Notes: generated from the sequence alone by a model not told the origin. Numbered from the stretch's first letter, positions 34,716 through 45,499 are shown. The stretch is 64,000 nucleotides of DNA from Ischnura elegans (GCF_921293095.1 NC_060251.1:101232566-101296565); one strand, 5' to 3'. Numbers and translations are program-made.

Positions 34716-37700
34716 TCGACACGGTTGTCACAGAACACCAAGCTTCAATTTGTGAAGAGGCACTGTACAAACGTGTGGAAGATGAGTTCAATACGTGCCT
34801 TATCAAGTATAGAGGACTAGACCCCACAGGCAAACCAGGAATACCCAAACAACAATCGTCTGTCAAGCTTGCAAAAATTATTAGTATAATAAATGAAAAA
34901 CTATTACCGGTATATTTAAGTGATGAAAAAACATTTCAAGACCTACACGATTTTATATACTGCGGAGCAGCCACAGCTGTTTTGTGCAATGGTGGCAGGA
35001 TTGTCCCGAATAGCAGTAATGGCAACAATGGGGAGGAGCCAAGACCGCCGATGGTCAAGGGAGAACGCATTTGGCGCAAACCAAAATGGAAAGTCCGATT
35101 AGAACGGAAAGTGGATGCCTTAAGACAAGACCTTGCACGTTTAATCCAGTTTTCGACTGGTAATCCAAGTACATCATTAAAAAAAAAAGTTGAGAAGGCA
35201 TTCATAAAATACCGTTCCCACACTCAATACGACAAGCCCAATGAAAATATAAAAGAAATTATTGACACCCTCAAGCAAAAACTTGCAGCCACAAAAATGA
35301 GACTCAACAGATATAATAAATGCACAAGAAGAAAACAACAAAATTCCCAATTTGAAAATAATCAACGAAATTTTTACAGAACATTGGGCAATAACAAACA
35401 GAAGAAATCTATTTCTTGTGAAAATAAAAACCTAAGTAATTCTAACTCTCAGGAAGTGGAGAAATTTTGGTCAAATATTTGGTCGAATGATACATCCCAT
35501 AATGGAAATGCAACCTGGATGAGAAATGAAAGAACAGCAGCGGAAAACATAGAAACTATGCTTCCCCCCATTATTACAATGGAAATTCTGGAAAAAATTC
35601 TTAGCCGAACGCATAACTGGAAAAGTCCAGGAAGTGATAATATACACAACTTTTGGTACAAAAAATTCACCAGCTGCCATAAGCATCTACTGAAATATAT
35701 AAATGAATTTTTGAAGTTTCCAGAAAATATTCCAGTTTTTTTAATGGAAGGTAAAACATATTTATTGCCAAAAGAAGTCGCATGTAACGATCCATCAAAA
35801 TATAGACCGATAACTTGTCTACAAACATTTTATAAAATTTTCACCTCTTGCATAACAGAAGTCATCAACAACCATATAGATGAGAACCACATTTTTACGG
35901 AAGAGCAAAAGGGGTGTCGCAGAGGAAGCAAAGGTTGCAAGGAACAGTTGATAATTGATTCAATTATTCTTAAACAAATACAAGAAAAGAATAGGAACCT
36001 ACACAGTTGCTACATAGATTACAAAAAAGCTTTTGACTCTGTTCCCCATTCCTGGCTTATTGAAGTACTAAACATCTATAAAATTCACCCAGAAGTTATT
36101 AAATGTCTCCATACTGTGATGAAAAAATGGAGCACCATCTTGCACATAAAAACTGACGAGGGTCTTTTGCAGACGAATAATATCAAAATAAAACGGGGAA
36201 TATTTCAAGGTGACTCTTTGAGTGCGTTATGGTTCTGCCTTGCGCTAAACCCTCTATCAAACCTCCTGAATAATACTCAATATGGAGTCAAAATAAAAGG
36301 AAAAGAACCAAGATGCCACACTCTATCGCATCTCTTCTATATGGACGATCTCAAGCTATATGCAGGATCTAATAATAATCTAAATCAATTAGTCCGTTTA
36401 ACTGAAATATTTTCTAAGGATATAAACATGGAATTTGGAATAGATAAATGTAGAACTATCACAATATTCCGAGGTAAAGTACAAAGGAATGATATTCCAC
36501 TACTGGATGGGCAAATATTAGAGGCCATGGATGAGGGAGATACCTATAAATACCTAGGATTCCAACAAGCAAGACGACTAGACCACTCTACGATAAAGCA
36601 AAAACTTTCGACTGAATTCCAAAATAGAATCAAGAAACTTGTTCGCACGGAATTGAACAGCAGAAACCTCACTAATTCAATTAATACCTTTGCCATCCCT
36701 CTCCTGACATACTCCTTTGGTATAATCAAATGGTCACAAACAGATCTAGACGACCTACAAAGAAAAATTCGATCCCAAATGACAGAGAAAAATATGCTCC
36801 ATAAAAGCTCAAATATAGAGAGGAGCACGTTGCCCAGAAAATTTGGTGGAAGGGGTATCGTAGACATCAAGAATCAGCACAACTCACAACTTTCTCAGTT
36901 ACGGAAATATTTTTTCAGCAAGAAATCTACCTCGGATCTCCTGAGAACTATCTGTGACGCAGACAATAAATACACACCGTTAAACCTATCTGACGAAAGT
37001 ATGCAAGTTAGTGAAACCACTGTTACTATAGACAGTAAAATGTCAATATGGAAAGCTAAATCCCTTCACGGAAGACACCCTCATGCCCTGGAGGCCCCTG
37101 AAATCGATAAAGATGCATCGCACGCATGGCTCAGGCATGGGCAACTCTTCCCAGAAACAGAAGGATTTATGATCGCAATACAAGACCAGGTGGTGAAAAC
37201 AAAAAATTATGAAAAATATATAATTAAAAACCCAAATTTATTGGATGACAGATGCAGAAAATGTGATAATGCCTCTGAGACGATACAGCACATCACAAGT
37301 GGATGCACTAACTTATCTCAAAAAGACTACCTACACCGTCACAATCAAATATGCAACATCATACACCAGAAATTAGCTCTGAAGTATAAACTCATAGAAA
37401 ATGGAGTTCCTTATTATAAGTACACACCTAAAACCATCCTTGAAAACGACCACTGTAAGATTTATTATGACCGTTCAATTATTACCGATAAAACAGTCCA
37501 TAGCAATAGACCTGATCTAGTAGTACAAGATAAAACTCACAATGAAACGTACTTGATAGACATTACCGTACCTAATTCGCATAATATCACTACGGCCTAC
37601 ACCAGCAAAATGGAAAAGTATGAAGAACTTAAAAATGAAATCAAGAGATTGTGGAAATCAGATAAAGTACACATAATACCCATCATTATCTCCGCCACAG

Positions 37701-37831
37701 GAGTAGTGCCTCATTCACTCCATCAAGGTCTTCAAACTATTGGACTGCCGAAAAACTTGTTTATTACCATACAAAAAGCAGCAATTTTAAATACTTGCCG
37801 GATTGTCAGAAAATTTTTCAAAACAGAGTAA
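34715..37831 (+). pseudogene. Reverse transcriptase/endonuclease ORF of copy A (5'-truncated, otherwise open)
   Basis: The frame is open from the truncation point to the TAA stop, about 1,038 codons. It has no natural start; the first in-frame candidate is a GTG at 34775. It retains the whole reverse transcriptase with FYMDD, the CCHC knuckle and the restriction-like endonuclease. It lacks the N-terminal Myb-like region. Lack of stops or frameshifts means the insertion is young. It cannot be translated normally without its own leader. Confidence 0.8.
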
Positions 37832-37928
37832 AGAGACGAGAGTACTTGGTGATACCCGTACGTCGCCTACAACCAGCAAAAATGCTGTGAAAACATAAAA
37901 AAATATAAAATAATAATAATAATAATAA
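34715..37928 (+). mobile_element. Dong/R4-type retrotransposon copy A, 5'-truncated
   Basis: Begins abruptly at ATCGACACGGTTGTCA, equivalent to 39871 in full copy E, so about 855 bp of the 5' end are missing. The junction shares TAAT with the microsatellite, a microhomology typical of 5' truncation in target-primed reverse transcription. It ends with a short 3' UTR, an A-rich run and (TAA)n. By eye it differs from copy E at only about twenty positions over roughly 3.1 kb. Confidence 0.88.
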
Positions 37929-38624
37929 AGAGAGAGCTATATAAGGAAACGGAGGGGACAATGGTAGCCATTCAGGACAGAGTAATTGGTACGAAGAATT
38001 ATAGGAAATATATAATCAAAGACGGAAGCGTATTAAATGACTTATGTCGCAAATGTAATGCAAAGAGTGAGACGATAGAACACATAATTAGCGAATGTAC
38101 GAATCTAGTAGGTAATGAATACACCAAAAGACACAATAATGTATGCAAAATTATTTATTTAGAAATAGCGTATGTTACCGGATTAAAAGTGGATCATGAA
38201 CCATATTACCTTTTCACCCCTGTTACAGTGCTAGAAAATGAAAATTACAAATTATACTGGGACAACACAATTTACACAGACAAACCTGTCCAGCATAACA
38301 GACCGGACATAATCTGGATTAAAAAAAAAAGAAAAGCAGACCTTTATAATTGAAATAGCAGTTCCGGCTGACCACAACCTTAAGAAGAAATACGAGGAAA
38401 AGAAACAAAAATATCAAGACCTCGCAAGGCAAATAAAAACTATCTGGAAACAGGACGTGGTCACCATCATCCCCATAGTAATATCATCAACAGGAATAAT
38501 ACATTCATCACTCAATTTTGGAATTGAAAAATTAAAAATTAAAAGAAACACAATATATAACATTCAAAAATCTGTAGTACTGGATACATGTAGAACAGTT
38601 AGATTGTTTTTAAATGAATTGTAA
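37929..38624 (+). pseudogene. C-terminal polyprotein fragment of copy B, frameshifted
   Basis: Contains CRKCNAKSETIEHIISEC (CX2CX8HX4C) and the endonuclease motif RPDIIW. A frameshift lies in the A-run near 38321-38332. In the new frame the protein continues with IIEIAVPADHN, the TIIPIVISSTG strand and a C-terminal VLDTCRTVRLFLNEL to the TAA at 38622. One-base slippage in the poly(A) is the simplest cause. Confidence 0.8.
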
Positions 38625-38701
38625 CTTGAGGCAGCGTCTTGGCAAGGCCCGACGCTGGCAGACCTCCAAGTAAATCTTGTGGAATAAAGAATAATAATAA
38701 T
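37929..38701 (+). mobile_element. Dong/R4-type copy B, 3' fragment of a second lineage
   Basis: Starts directly after the (TAA)n tail of copy A and encodes only the C-terminal part of the polyprotein, from LYKETEGTMVAIQD onward. Protein and 3' UTR differ clearly from copies A and E, so this is a different subfamily with the same organisation. It ends in GGAATAAAG plus (AAT)n. Confidence 0.8.
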
Positions 38702-38953
38702 AGGACGTGGTCACCATCATCCCCATAGTAATATCATCAACAGGAATAATACATTCATCACTCAATTTTGGAATTGAAAAATTAAAAATTAAAAGAAACA
38801 CAATATATAACATTCAAAAATCTGTAGTACTGGATACATGTAGAACAGTTAGATTGTTTTTAAATGAATTGTAACTTGAGGCAGCGTCTTGGCAAGGCCC
38901 GACGCTGGCAGACCTCCAAGTAAATCTTGTGGAATAAAGAATAATAATAATAT
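38702..38953 (+). mobile_element. Dong/R4-type copy C, 3' fragment identical to the end of copy B
   Basis: From AGGACGTGGTCACC to the (AAT)n tail this segment repeats 38452-38700 at an offset of exactly 250 bp, with no difference visible by eye. It could be an independent severely truncated insertion from the same source or a tandem duplication through the AAT tract. Confidence 0.8.
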
Positions 38954-39015
38954 CGCCTACAACCAGCAAAAATGCTGTGAAAACATAAAAAAATATAAAA
39001 TAATAATAATAATAA
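38954..39015 (+). mobile_element. Dong/R4-type copy D, 3' UTR stub
   Basis: Only about 60 bp, starting TCGCCTACAACCAGC and ending (AAT)n. Its A-rich end (CATAAAAAAATATAAAATAA) is the version found in copy A rather than copy E, so it derives from the A-type subfamily. Confidence 0.75.
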
Positions 39016-42000
39016 CCCGTGTGGGGTTTTCCGTCCCCCATCGGGCGCGTCCCCAGGTGGCGGATCGGGGAATGCTCGGCAGATATGCAGGGTAGGTGGG
39101 AAATAAAATACCACCCGCGGACCAAAACGGAAACCGAAATCCAGGCGCGTCTGATCCCATATTGGGCGGCGTCCTGGTCAGCGTTTGTCCCCATGTTAGG
39201 GGCGGCTGTCTCTGTACCTGGCCGTAGGTATAAAAGGCAATACCCATTCTTAATGATGGAGACTAAATCGGAAGCCTCGGATGGCCTGCCGCTGCCTGGG
39301 GATCGCCAGGGTGCCTCTGGAGCCGTCGCTGGAGGTAACAGTATGCGAACCGACGGTGGTCATGCACTGAGGAGGCGGGTGCTGACCGGGAGACCCGAAG
39401 AAAATACAGCCCGCCACATAAGCAGCACCCCAACACCTACACAGGCTGCGACAGCTGAAAGTGCTTCCCAGAATCCACTTTTTCCTGAGACCACTGAAGC
39501 TGGCCGTAAACGTATGCGCATGAAATGGAACCATGAAATAAACTGCTCTATCATGCGTATGTATTTTTTCGTAACAAATAATGAAACTGACATGACGGCA
39601 TATCGAGGAAAGCTGCATGAAAAATTCAAAGAAATGTACCCCAACTGTAATGTAACACCTCAAAGACTATCCGACCAAATTAGAACAATATTCAGAAATA
39701 ACCTCATCTCAAAGCCCATGCTAAGTAAAATAAAACAAGAAGTCTACGACTCCCTAACTACGGATAATAGTTCACATGACATAAGCACAGGAATGGGAAA
39801 TCACCTTGAATGCGAGACAACAGGCGCGGCCGTCGGGGAGACCAACATCAGCGGCGAACAACAGGATAATATCGACACGGTTGTCATAGAACACCAAGCT
39901 TCAATTTGTGAAGAGGCACTGTACAAACGTGTGGAAGATGAGTTCAATACGTGCCTTATCAAGTATAGAGGACTAGACCCCACAGGCAAACCAGGAATAC
40001 CCAAACAACAATCGTCTGTCAAGCTTGCAAAAATTATTAGTATAATAAATGAAAAACTATTACCGGTATATTTAAGTGATGAAAAAACATTTCAAGACCT
40101 ACACGATTTTATATACTGCGGAGCAGCCACAGCTGTTTTGTGCAATGGTGGCAGGATTGTCCCGAATAGCAGTAATGGCAACAATGGGGAGGAGCCAAGA
40201 CCGCCGATGGTCAAGGGAGAACGCATTTGGCGCAAACCAAAATGGAAACTCCGATTAGAACGGAAAGTGGATGCCTTAAGACAAGACCTTGCACGTTTAA
40301 TCCAGTTTTCGACTGGTAATCCAAGTACATCATTAAAAAAAAAAGTTGAGAAGGCATTCATAAAATACCGTTCCCACACTCAATACGACAAGCCCAATGA
40401 AAATATAAAAGAAATTATTGACACCCTCAAGCAAAAACTTGCAGCCACAAAAATGAGACTCAACAGATATAATAAATGCACAAGAAGAAAACAACAGAAT
40501 TCCCAATTTGAAAATAATCAACGACATTTTTACAGAACATTGGGCAATAACAAACAGAAGAAATCTATTTCTTGTGAAAATAAAAACCAAAGTAATTCTA
40601 ACTCTCAGGAAGTGGAGAAATTTTGGTCAAATATTTGGTCGAATGATACATCCCATAATGGAAATGCGCCTTGGATGAGAAATGAAAGAACAGCAGCGGA
40701 AAACATAGAAACTATGCTTCCCCCCATTATTACAATGGAAATTCTGGAAAAAATTCTTAGCCGAACCCATAACTGGAAAAGTCCAGGAAGTGATAATATA
40801 CACAACTTTTGGTACAAAAAATTCACCAGCTGCCATAAGCATCTACTGAAATATATAAACGAATTTTTGAAGTTTCCAGAAAATATTCCAGTTTTTTTAA
40901 TGGAAGGTAAAACATATTTATTGCCAAAAGAAGTCGCATGTAACGATCCATCAAAATATAGACCGATAACTTGTCTACAAACATTTTATAAAATTTTCAC
41001 CTCTTGCATAACAGAAGTCATCAACAACCATATAGATGAGAACCACATTTTTACGGAAGAGCAAAAGGGGTGTCGCAGAGGAAGCAAAGGTTGCAAGGAA
41101 CAGTTGATAATTGATTCAATTATTCTTAAACAAATACAAGAAAAGAATAGGAACCTACACAGTTGCTACATAGATTACAAAAAAGCTTTTGACTCTGTTC
41201 CCCATTCCTGGCTTATTGAAGTACTAAACATCTATAAAATTCACCCAGAAGTTATTAAATGTCTCCATACTGTGATGAAAAAATGGAGCACCATCTTGCA
41301 CATAAAAACTGACGAGGGTCTTTTGCAGACGAATAATATCAAAATCAAACGGGGAATATTTCAAGGTGACTCTTTGAGTGCGTTATGGTTCTGCCTTGCG
41401 CTAAACCCTCTATCAAACCTCCTGAATAATACTCAATATGGAGTCAAAATAAAAGGAAAAGAACCAAGATGCCACACTCTATCGCATCTCTTCTATATGG
41501 ACGATCTCAAGCTATATGCAGGATCTAATAATAATCTAAATCAATTAGTCCGTTTAACTGAAATATTTTCTAAGGATATCAACATGGAATTTGGAATAGA
41601 TAAATGTAGAACTATCACAATATTCCGAGGTAAAGTACAAAGGAATGATATTCCACTACTGGATGGGCAAATAATAGAGGCCATGGATGAGGGAGATACC
41701 TATAAATACCTAGGATTCCAACAAGCAAGACGACTAGACCACTCTACGATAAAGCAAAAACTTTCGACTGAATTCCAAAATAGAATCAAGAAACTTGTTC
41801 GCACGGAATTGAACAGCAGAAACCTCACTAATTCAATTAATACCTTTGCCATCCCTCTCCTGACATATTCCTTTGGTATAATCAAATGGTCACAAACAGA
41901 TCTAGACGACCTACAAAGAAAAATTCGATCCCAAATGACGGAGAAAAATATGCTCCATAAAAGCTCAAATATAGAGAGGAGCACGTTGCCCAGAAAATTT

Positions 42001-43082
42001 GGTGGAAGGGGTATCGTAGACATCAAGAATCAGCACAACTCACAACTTTCTCAGTTACGGAAATATTTTTTCAGCAAGAAATCTACCTCGGATCTCCTGA
42101 GAACTATCTGTGACGCAGACAATAAATACACACCGTTAAACCTATCTGACGAAAGTATGCAAGTTAGTGAAACCACTGTTACTATAGACAGTAAAATGTC
42201 AATGTGGAAAGCTAAATCCCTTCACGGAAGACACCCTCATGCCCTGGAGGCCCCTGAAATCGATAAAGATGCATCGCACGCATGGCTCAGGCATGGGCAA
42301 CTCTTCCCAGAAACAGAAGGATTTATGATCGCAATACAAGACCAGGTGGTGAAAACAAAAAATTATGAAAAATATATAATTAAAAACCCAAATTTATTGG
42401 ATGACAGATGCAGAAAATGTGATAATGCCTCTGAGACGATACAGCACATCACAAGTGGATGCACTAACTTATCTCAAAAAGACTACCTGCACCGTCACAA
42501 TCAAATATGCAACATCATACACCAGAAATCAGCTCTGAAGTATAAACTCATAGAAAATGGAGTTCCTTATTATAAGTACACACCTAAAACCATCCTTGAA
42601 AACGACCACTGTAAGATTTATTATGACCGTTCAATTATTACCGATAAAACAGTCCATAGCAATAGACCTGATCTAGTAGTACAAGATAAAACTCACAATG
42701 AAACGTACTTGATAGACATTACCGTACCTAATTCGCATAATATCACTACAGCCTACACCAGCAAAATGGAAAAGTATGAAGAACTTAAAAATGAAATCAA
42801 GAGATTGTGGAAATCAGATAAAGTACACATAATACCCATCATTATCTCCGCCACAGGAGTAGTGCCTCATTCACTCCATCAAGGTCTTCAAACTATTGGA
42901 CTGCCGAAAAACTTGTTTATTACCATACAAAAAGCAGCAATTTTAAATACTTGCCGGATTGTCAGAAAATTTTTCAAAACAGAGTAAAGAGACGAGAGTA
43001 CTTGGTGATACCCGTACCTCGCCTACAACCAGCAAAAATGCTGTGAAAACATAAAAAAAATAAAAAAATAATAATAATAATA
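39016..43082 (+). mobile_element. Dong/R4-type copy E, apparently full length
   Basis: About 4.07 kb between two (TAA)n tracts. It has a GC-rich leader, one long ORF, a short 3' UTR, an A-rich run and a TAA tail. Insertion into TAA microsatellites and a restriction-like rather than apurinic endonuclease place it with the Dong/R4 group of R2-related elements (established for Bombyx Dong). It is the only copy here with the 5' region, and it is intact. Confidence 0.88.
39253..42987 (+). CDS. Dong/R4-type polyprotein: Myb-like, reverse transcriptase, CCHC, restriction-like endonuclease
   Basis: From the ATG pair at 39253/39256 the ORF is 1,244 aa; the frame is open back to 39019. Residues about 90-160 (from KRMRMKWNHEINCSIMRMYF through RLSDQIRTI) resemble the Myb/helix-turn-helix region of related elements. 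The reverse transcriptase shows NWKSPGSDNIHNFW, YRPITCLQTFYKIF, YIDYKKAFDSVPHSWL (motif A), RGIFQGDSLSALWF (motif B), YMDD at 748-751 (motif C) and TYKYLGF. A zinc knuckle C1053-X2-C1056-X8-H1065-X4-C1070 follows. The endonuclease has R1138-P-D1140 and D1155 in YLIDITVP. Role: nick the target in TAA repeats and copy the element RNA in place. There are no stops or frameshifts, so it may be active. The true start is uncertain because an upstream in-frame GTG exists. Confidence 0.9.
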   Translation: MMETKSEASDGLPLPGDRQGASGAVAGGNSMRTDGGHALRRRVLTGRPEENTARHISSTPTPTQAATAESASQNPLFPETTEAGRKRMRMKWNHEINCSIMRMYFFVTNNETDMTAYRGKLHEKFKEMYPNCNVTPQRLSDQIRTIFRNNLISKPMLSKIKQEVYDSLTTDNSSHDISTGMGNHLECETTGAAVGETNISGEQQDNIDTVVIEHQASICEEALYKRVEDEFNTCLIKYRGLDPTGKPGIPKQQSSVKLAKIISIINEKLLPVYLSDEKTFQDLHDFIYCGAATAVLCNGGRIVPNSSNGNNGEEPRPPMVKGERIWRKPKWKLRLERKVDALRQDLARLIQFSTGNPSTSLKKKVEKAFIKYRSHTQYDKPNENIKEIIDTLKQKLAATKMRLNRYNKCTRRKQQNSQFENNQRHFYRTLGNNKQKKSISCENKNQSNSNSQEVEKFWSNIWSNDTSHNGNAPWMRNERTAAENIETMLPPIITMEILEKILSRTHNWKSPGSDNIHNFWYKKFTSCHKHLLKYINEFLKFPENIPVFLMEGKTYLLPKEVACNDPSKYRPITCLQTFYKIFTSCITEVINNHIDENHIFTEEQKGCRRGSKGCKEQLIIDSIILKQIQEKNRNLHSCYIDYKKAFDSVPHSWLIEVLNIYKIHPEVIKCLHTVMKKWSTILHIKTDEGLLQTNNIKIKRGIFQGDSLSALWFCLALNPLSNLLNNTQYGVKIKGKEPRCHTLSHLFYMDDLKLYAGSNNNLNQLVRLTEIFSKDINMEFGIDKCRTITIFRGKVQRNDIPLLDGQIIEAMDEGDTYKYLGFQQARRLDHSTIKQKLSTEFQNRIKKLVRTELNSRNLTNSINTFAIPLLTYSFGIIKWSQTDLDDLQRKIRSQMTEKNMLHKSSNIERSTLPRKFGGRGIVDIKNQHNSQLSQLRKYFFSKKSTSDLLRTICDADNKYTPLNLSDESMQVSETTVTIDSKMSMWKAKSLHGRHPHALEAPEIDKDASHAWLRHGQLFPETEGFMIAIQDQVVKTKNYEKYIIKNPNLLDDRCRKCDNASETIQHITSGCTNLSQKDYLHRHNQICNIIHQKSALKYKLIENGVPYYKYTPKTILENDHCKIYYDRSIITDKTVHSNRPDLVVQDKTHNETYLIDITVPNSHNITTAYTSKMEKYEELKNEIKRLWKSDKVHIIPIIISATGVVPHSLHQGLQTIGLPKNLFITIQKAAILNTCRIVRKFFKTE

Positions 43083-43433
43083 ATTACCGATAAAACAGTC
43101 CATAGCAATAGACCTGATCTAGTAGTACAAGATAAAACTCACAATGAAACGTACTTGATAGACATTACCGTACCTAATTCGCATAATATCACTACAGCCT
43201 ACACCAGCAAAATGGAAAAGTATGAAGAACTTAAAAATGAAATCAAGAGATTGTGGAAATCAGATAAAGTACACATAATACCCATCATTATCTCCGCCAC
43301 AGGAGTAGTGCCTCATTCACTCCATCAAGGTCTTCAAACTATTGGACTGCCGAAAAACTTGTTTATTACCATACAAAAAGCAGCAATTTTAAATACTTGC
43401 CGGATTGTCAGAAAATTTTTCAAAACAGAGTAA
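43083..43433 (+). pseudogene. C-terminal endonuclease fragment of copy F
   Basis: Open frame holding the RPDLVVQDK motif, YLIDITVPNSHN and the IIPIIISATGVVPHSL strand, ending at the same TAA as copy E. The reverse transcriptase and zinc knuckle are missing. A nominal ATG at 43155 is an internal codon (ATA GAC in the parent is read in frame as part of LID). Confidence 0.75.
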
Positions 43434-43523
43434 AGAGACGAGAGTACTTGGTGATACCCGTACCTCGCCTACAACCAGCAAAAATGCTGTGAAAACATAA
43501 AAAAAATAAAAAAAATAATAATA
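43083..43523 (+). mobile_element. Dong/R4-type copy F, 3' fragment of the E subtype
   Basis: Starts at ATTACCGATAAAACAG, equivalent to 42637 in copy E (offset 446 bp), and is indistinguishable by eye from E up to the tail. It shares E-specific bases, such as CCGTACCTCGCC in the 3' UTR. Ends in an A-rich run and a short (AAT)n. Confidence 0.82.
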
Positions 43524-44228
43524 AAAGCATAACAGATGACAAATGTAGAAGGTGTTTTCAAGTACCTGAAACAATCCAGCACATTATATCTGGCTGTAAG
43601 ATGCTAGCTAATACAGAATATTTAAGTAGATATAATCAAGTTGCAAAAATTATCCACCAAAAACTGGCCTACCAACACAAGTTAATAGATACTAAGACCC
43701 CATATTATGTGTACCACCCTGAAACAGTGCTTGAAAACGGCGAATTTAAAATCTATTACGATCTGCCTATTCAAACAGATAAAACTATAGTTAATAATAG
43801 ACCAGATATAGTGTTGATTGACAAGAAATATAGAACTTGCTACATAGTTGATATTGCCGTGCCACTGTCGCATAACATCGAAAAGACAATTACAGGAAAA
43901 ATTAACAAGTACCAAGATCTGGCAATAGAAATAAAAAGAATATGGAATATGGAACAGGTTTATATAGCTCCAATTGTCATCTCAGCTACCGGTATCATCC
44001 CAAAACACATACAAAATAGTTTCAAAATGCTCAACCTCCATCCAAATACTTACATCAAACTGCAAAAGGCTGTAATAATTTCAACCTGTCATATCACGAG
44101 AAAATTTCTCAACGCAATTCAATAGTGAAGAGTTACCTTGGTGAAAACCCGTGCTCTTAACACTAAAGCTACTCAGTGAAAACTGAAGAAAATTTAAGAA
44201 AAAACATAATAATAATAATAATAATAAA
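43524..44228 (+). mobile_element. Dong/R4-type copy G, 3' fragment of a third lineage
   Basis: Begins after the tail of copy F and has its own 3' UTR and a final (AAT)n at 44206-44228. The encoded protein differs from both the A/E and B/C types throughout, so at least three related lineages share this locus and orientation. The array ends here and unique-looking DNA resumes at TTGTTTAATACTCC. Confidence 0.82.
43526..44125 (+). pseudogene. C-terminal polyprotein fragment of copy G
   Basis: The frame is open from the truncation: SITDDKCRRCFQVPETIQHI then ISGC completes the CX2CX8HX4C knuckle. The endonuclease follows with RPDIVLID, YIVDIAVPLSHN and APIVISATGIIP, ending at TAG. About 200 codons survive; no frameshift is seen. 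The reverse transcriptase is absent. Confidence 0.8.
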
Positions 44229-44729
44229 TTGTTTAATACTCCAAAAAATAAAAAGTACAGAATAGAATTAATTACATAAAACGGAGTAACTTTAGGTAGC
44301 CATCAAGGACAACCTGTTTTATGTCTACCATCATTTACATAGGGTCATGCTGATATATAAACATTTTAGGCACAGTGTTTGAATTGAAGTAAGTACCTAC
44401 ATGTACTACATGGTATTATATCATAGAAAAGTATCCTCTATACTTTGCGCGTTATGGGCGTAATATTACCCTGTCCGTCTTTTGAAAAATCGTGATTTTC
44501 CATGTTTTAACAAAGTGGTGAACCACTAAATAAACAAATGAATAAATAGGCAAAATTCATTGCTTAAAATTATACCAAACACCAATAAACACAACATATT
44601 GACGATGGCCAGCACTGAGGTATAGAGCTAACAATAAGTAGGTAAGTTTTCAACTTACGAGAGAATGACTGATTAAGGAAGATTTGTTTTTTTCGTAGTA
44701 GCTTACCTTTCCCTTATAATTCATTACTC
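44229..44729. other. Intergenic, nothing recognised
   Basis: AT-rich DNA flanking the 3' side of the retrotransposon array. Confidence 0.35.
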
Positions 44730-45344
44730 TTAGGCCCAGCGCACACGGAGCGACTCTTTTGTGACCACAGTTGGGAATCAGTTGCGTCTGCAACCAGTTT
44801 GCAACTGAAACAAAACTTCTGTCCGCACACGGGTGTAATGACAAAGGGCTGGTTGTAAATCAGTTTCGTCCATTGTGCAATCAGTGAAGTGTTTATTTAG
44901 TGCGGTCCGTGTTGTTTTTTAGCCCTTGCCTTGGCCGTCAGCGCTTACTAACACTGAGTCAGGAGAAGAAGGCGCTGTGAACTATTATCAATACCAAAGA
45001 CGTTATATAATTTGCATTTGTTCGGGACTTCATGCTTCTCTACTGCTCCAACGAGCTTCATGTTGACTTCTTGATCATTCAATTTGAGATCGACACTATA
45101 CGGCCGTCAAAATACCACCAAAACACCACGTGGTCTCGTGCAACTGAAGTCTGCAACGCAACTGCAACCGCGGACCCACGGTTGCATGTGACTGGTTTCA
45201 GACTGGTTTGAGATCGTCAAAAAAACAGTCGCGTCGTGTGCGCCTCCCCACTCAAATACATTGTCGATGTCACAAAACAGTTGCGCGCGCAACTGGTTTG
45301 CAACGGTAGTTGTAAAACAGTCACACCGTGTGCGCTGGGCCTTA
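44730..45344. mobile_element. PIF/Harbinger-type MITE
   Basis: Terminal inverted repeats GGCCCAGCGCACACGG at 44733 and CCGTGTGCGCTGGGCC ending at 45341 are identical over 16 bp. They are flanked on both sides by TTA, the 3-bp target duplication typical of PIF/Harbinger. The 609-bp interior is GC-richer than its surroundings and contains several CAACCAGTTTGCAAC-like repeats. No transposase is encoded. Confidence 0.8.
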
Positions 45345-45499
45345 GTGAACGACTCCATTTTAATTTTTAACAATCACGTGAGAAAAACATGATGAATCAT
45401 GCTAGAGTTGTTAAAAGCTATGGATAAACTCGATTTTTTCAGGCTTAACTTTGTGAGAATTCATTGTAAACAATTAAAAAGGTATGGTAATTTTTAACA

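Noticed and set aside
36544-42026. Minus-strand frames of 70-110 aa repeated in copies A and E
   Set aside because: They are antisense shadows of the retrotransposon ORF and recur only because the copies are nearly identical.
34668-44228. Array read as a CRISPR or satellite
   Set aside because: Units differ greatly in length and lineage, contain reverse-transcriptase coding sequence and are joined by TAA tracts, so they are serial retrotransposon insertions.
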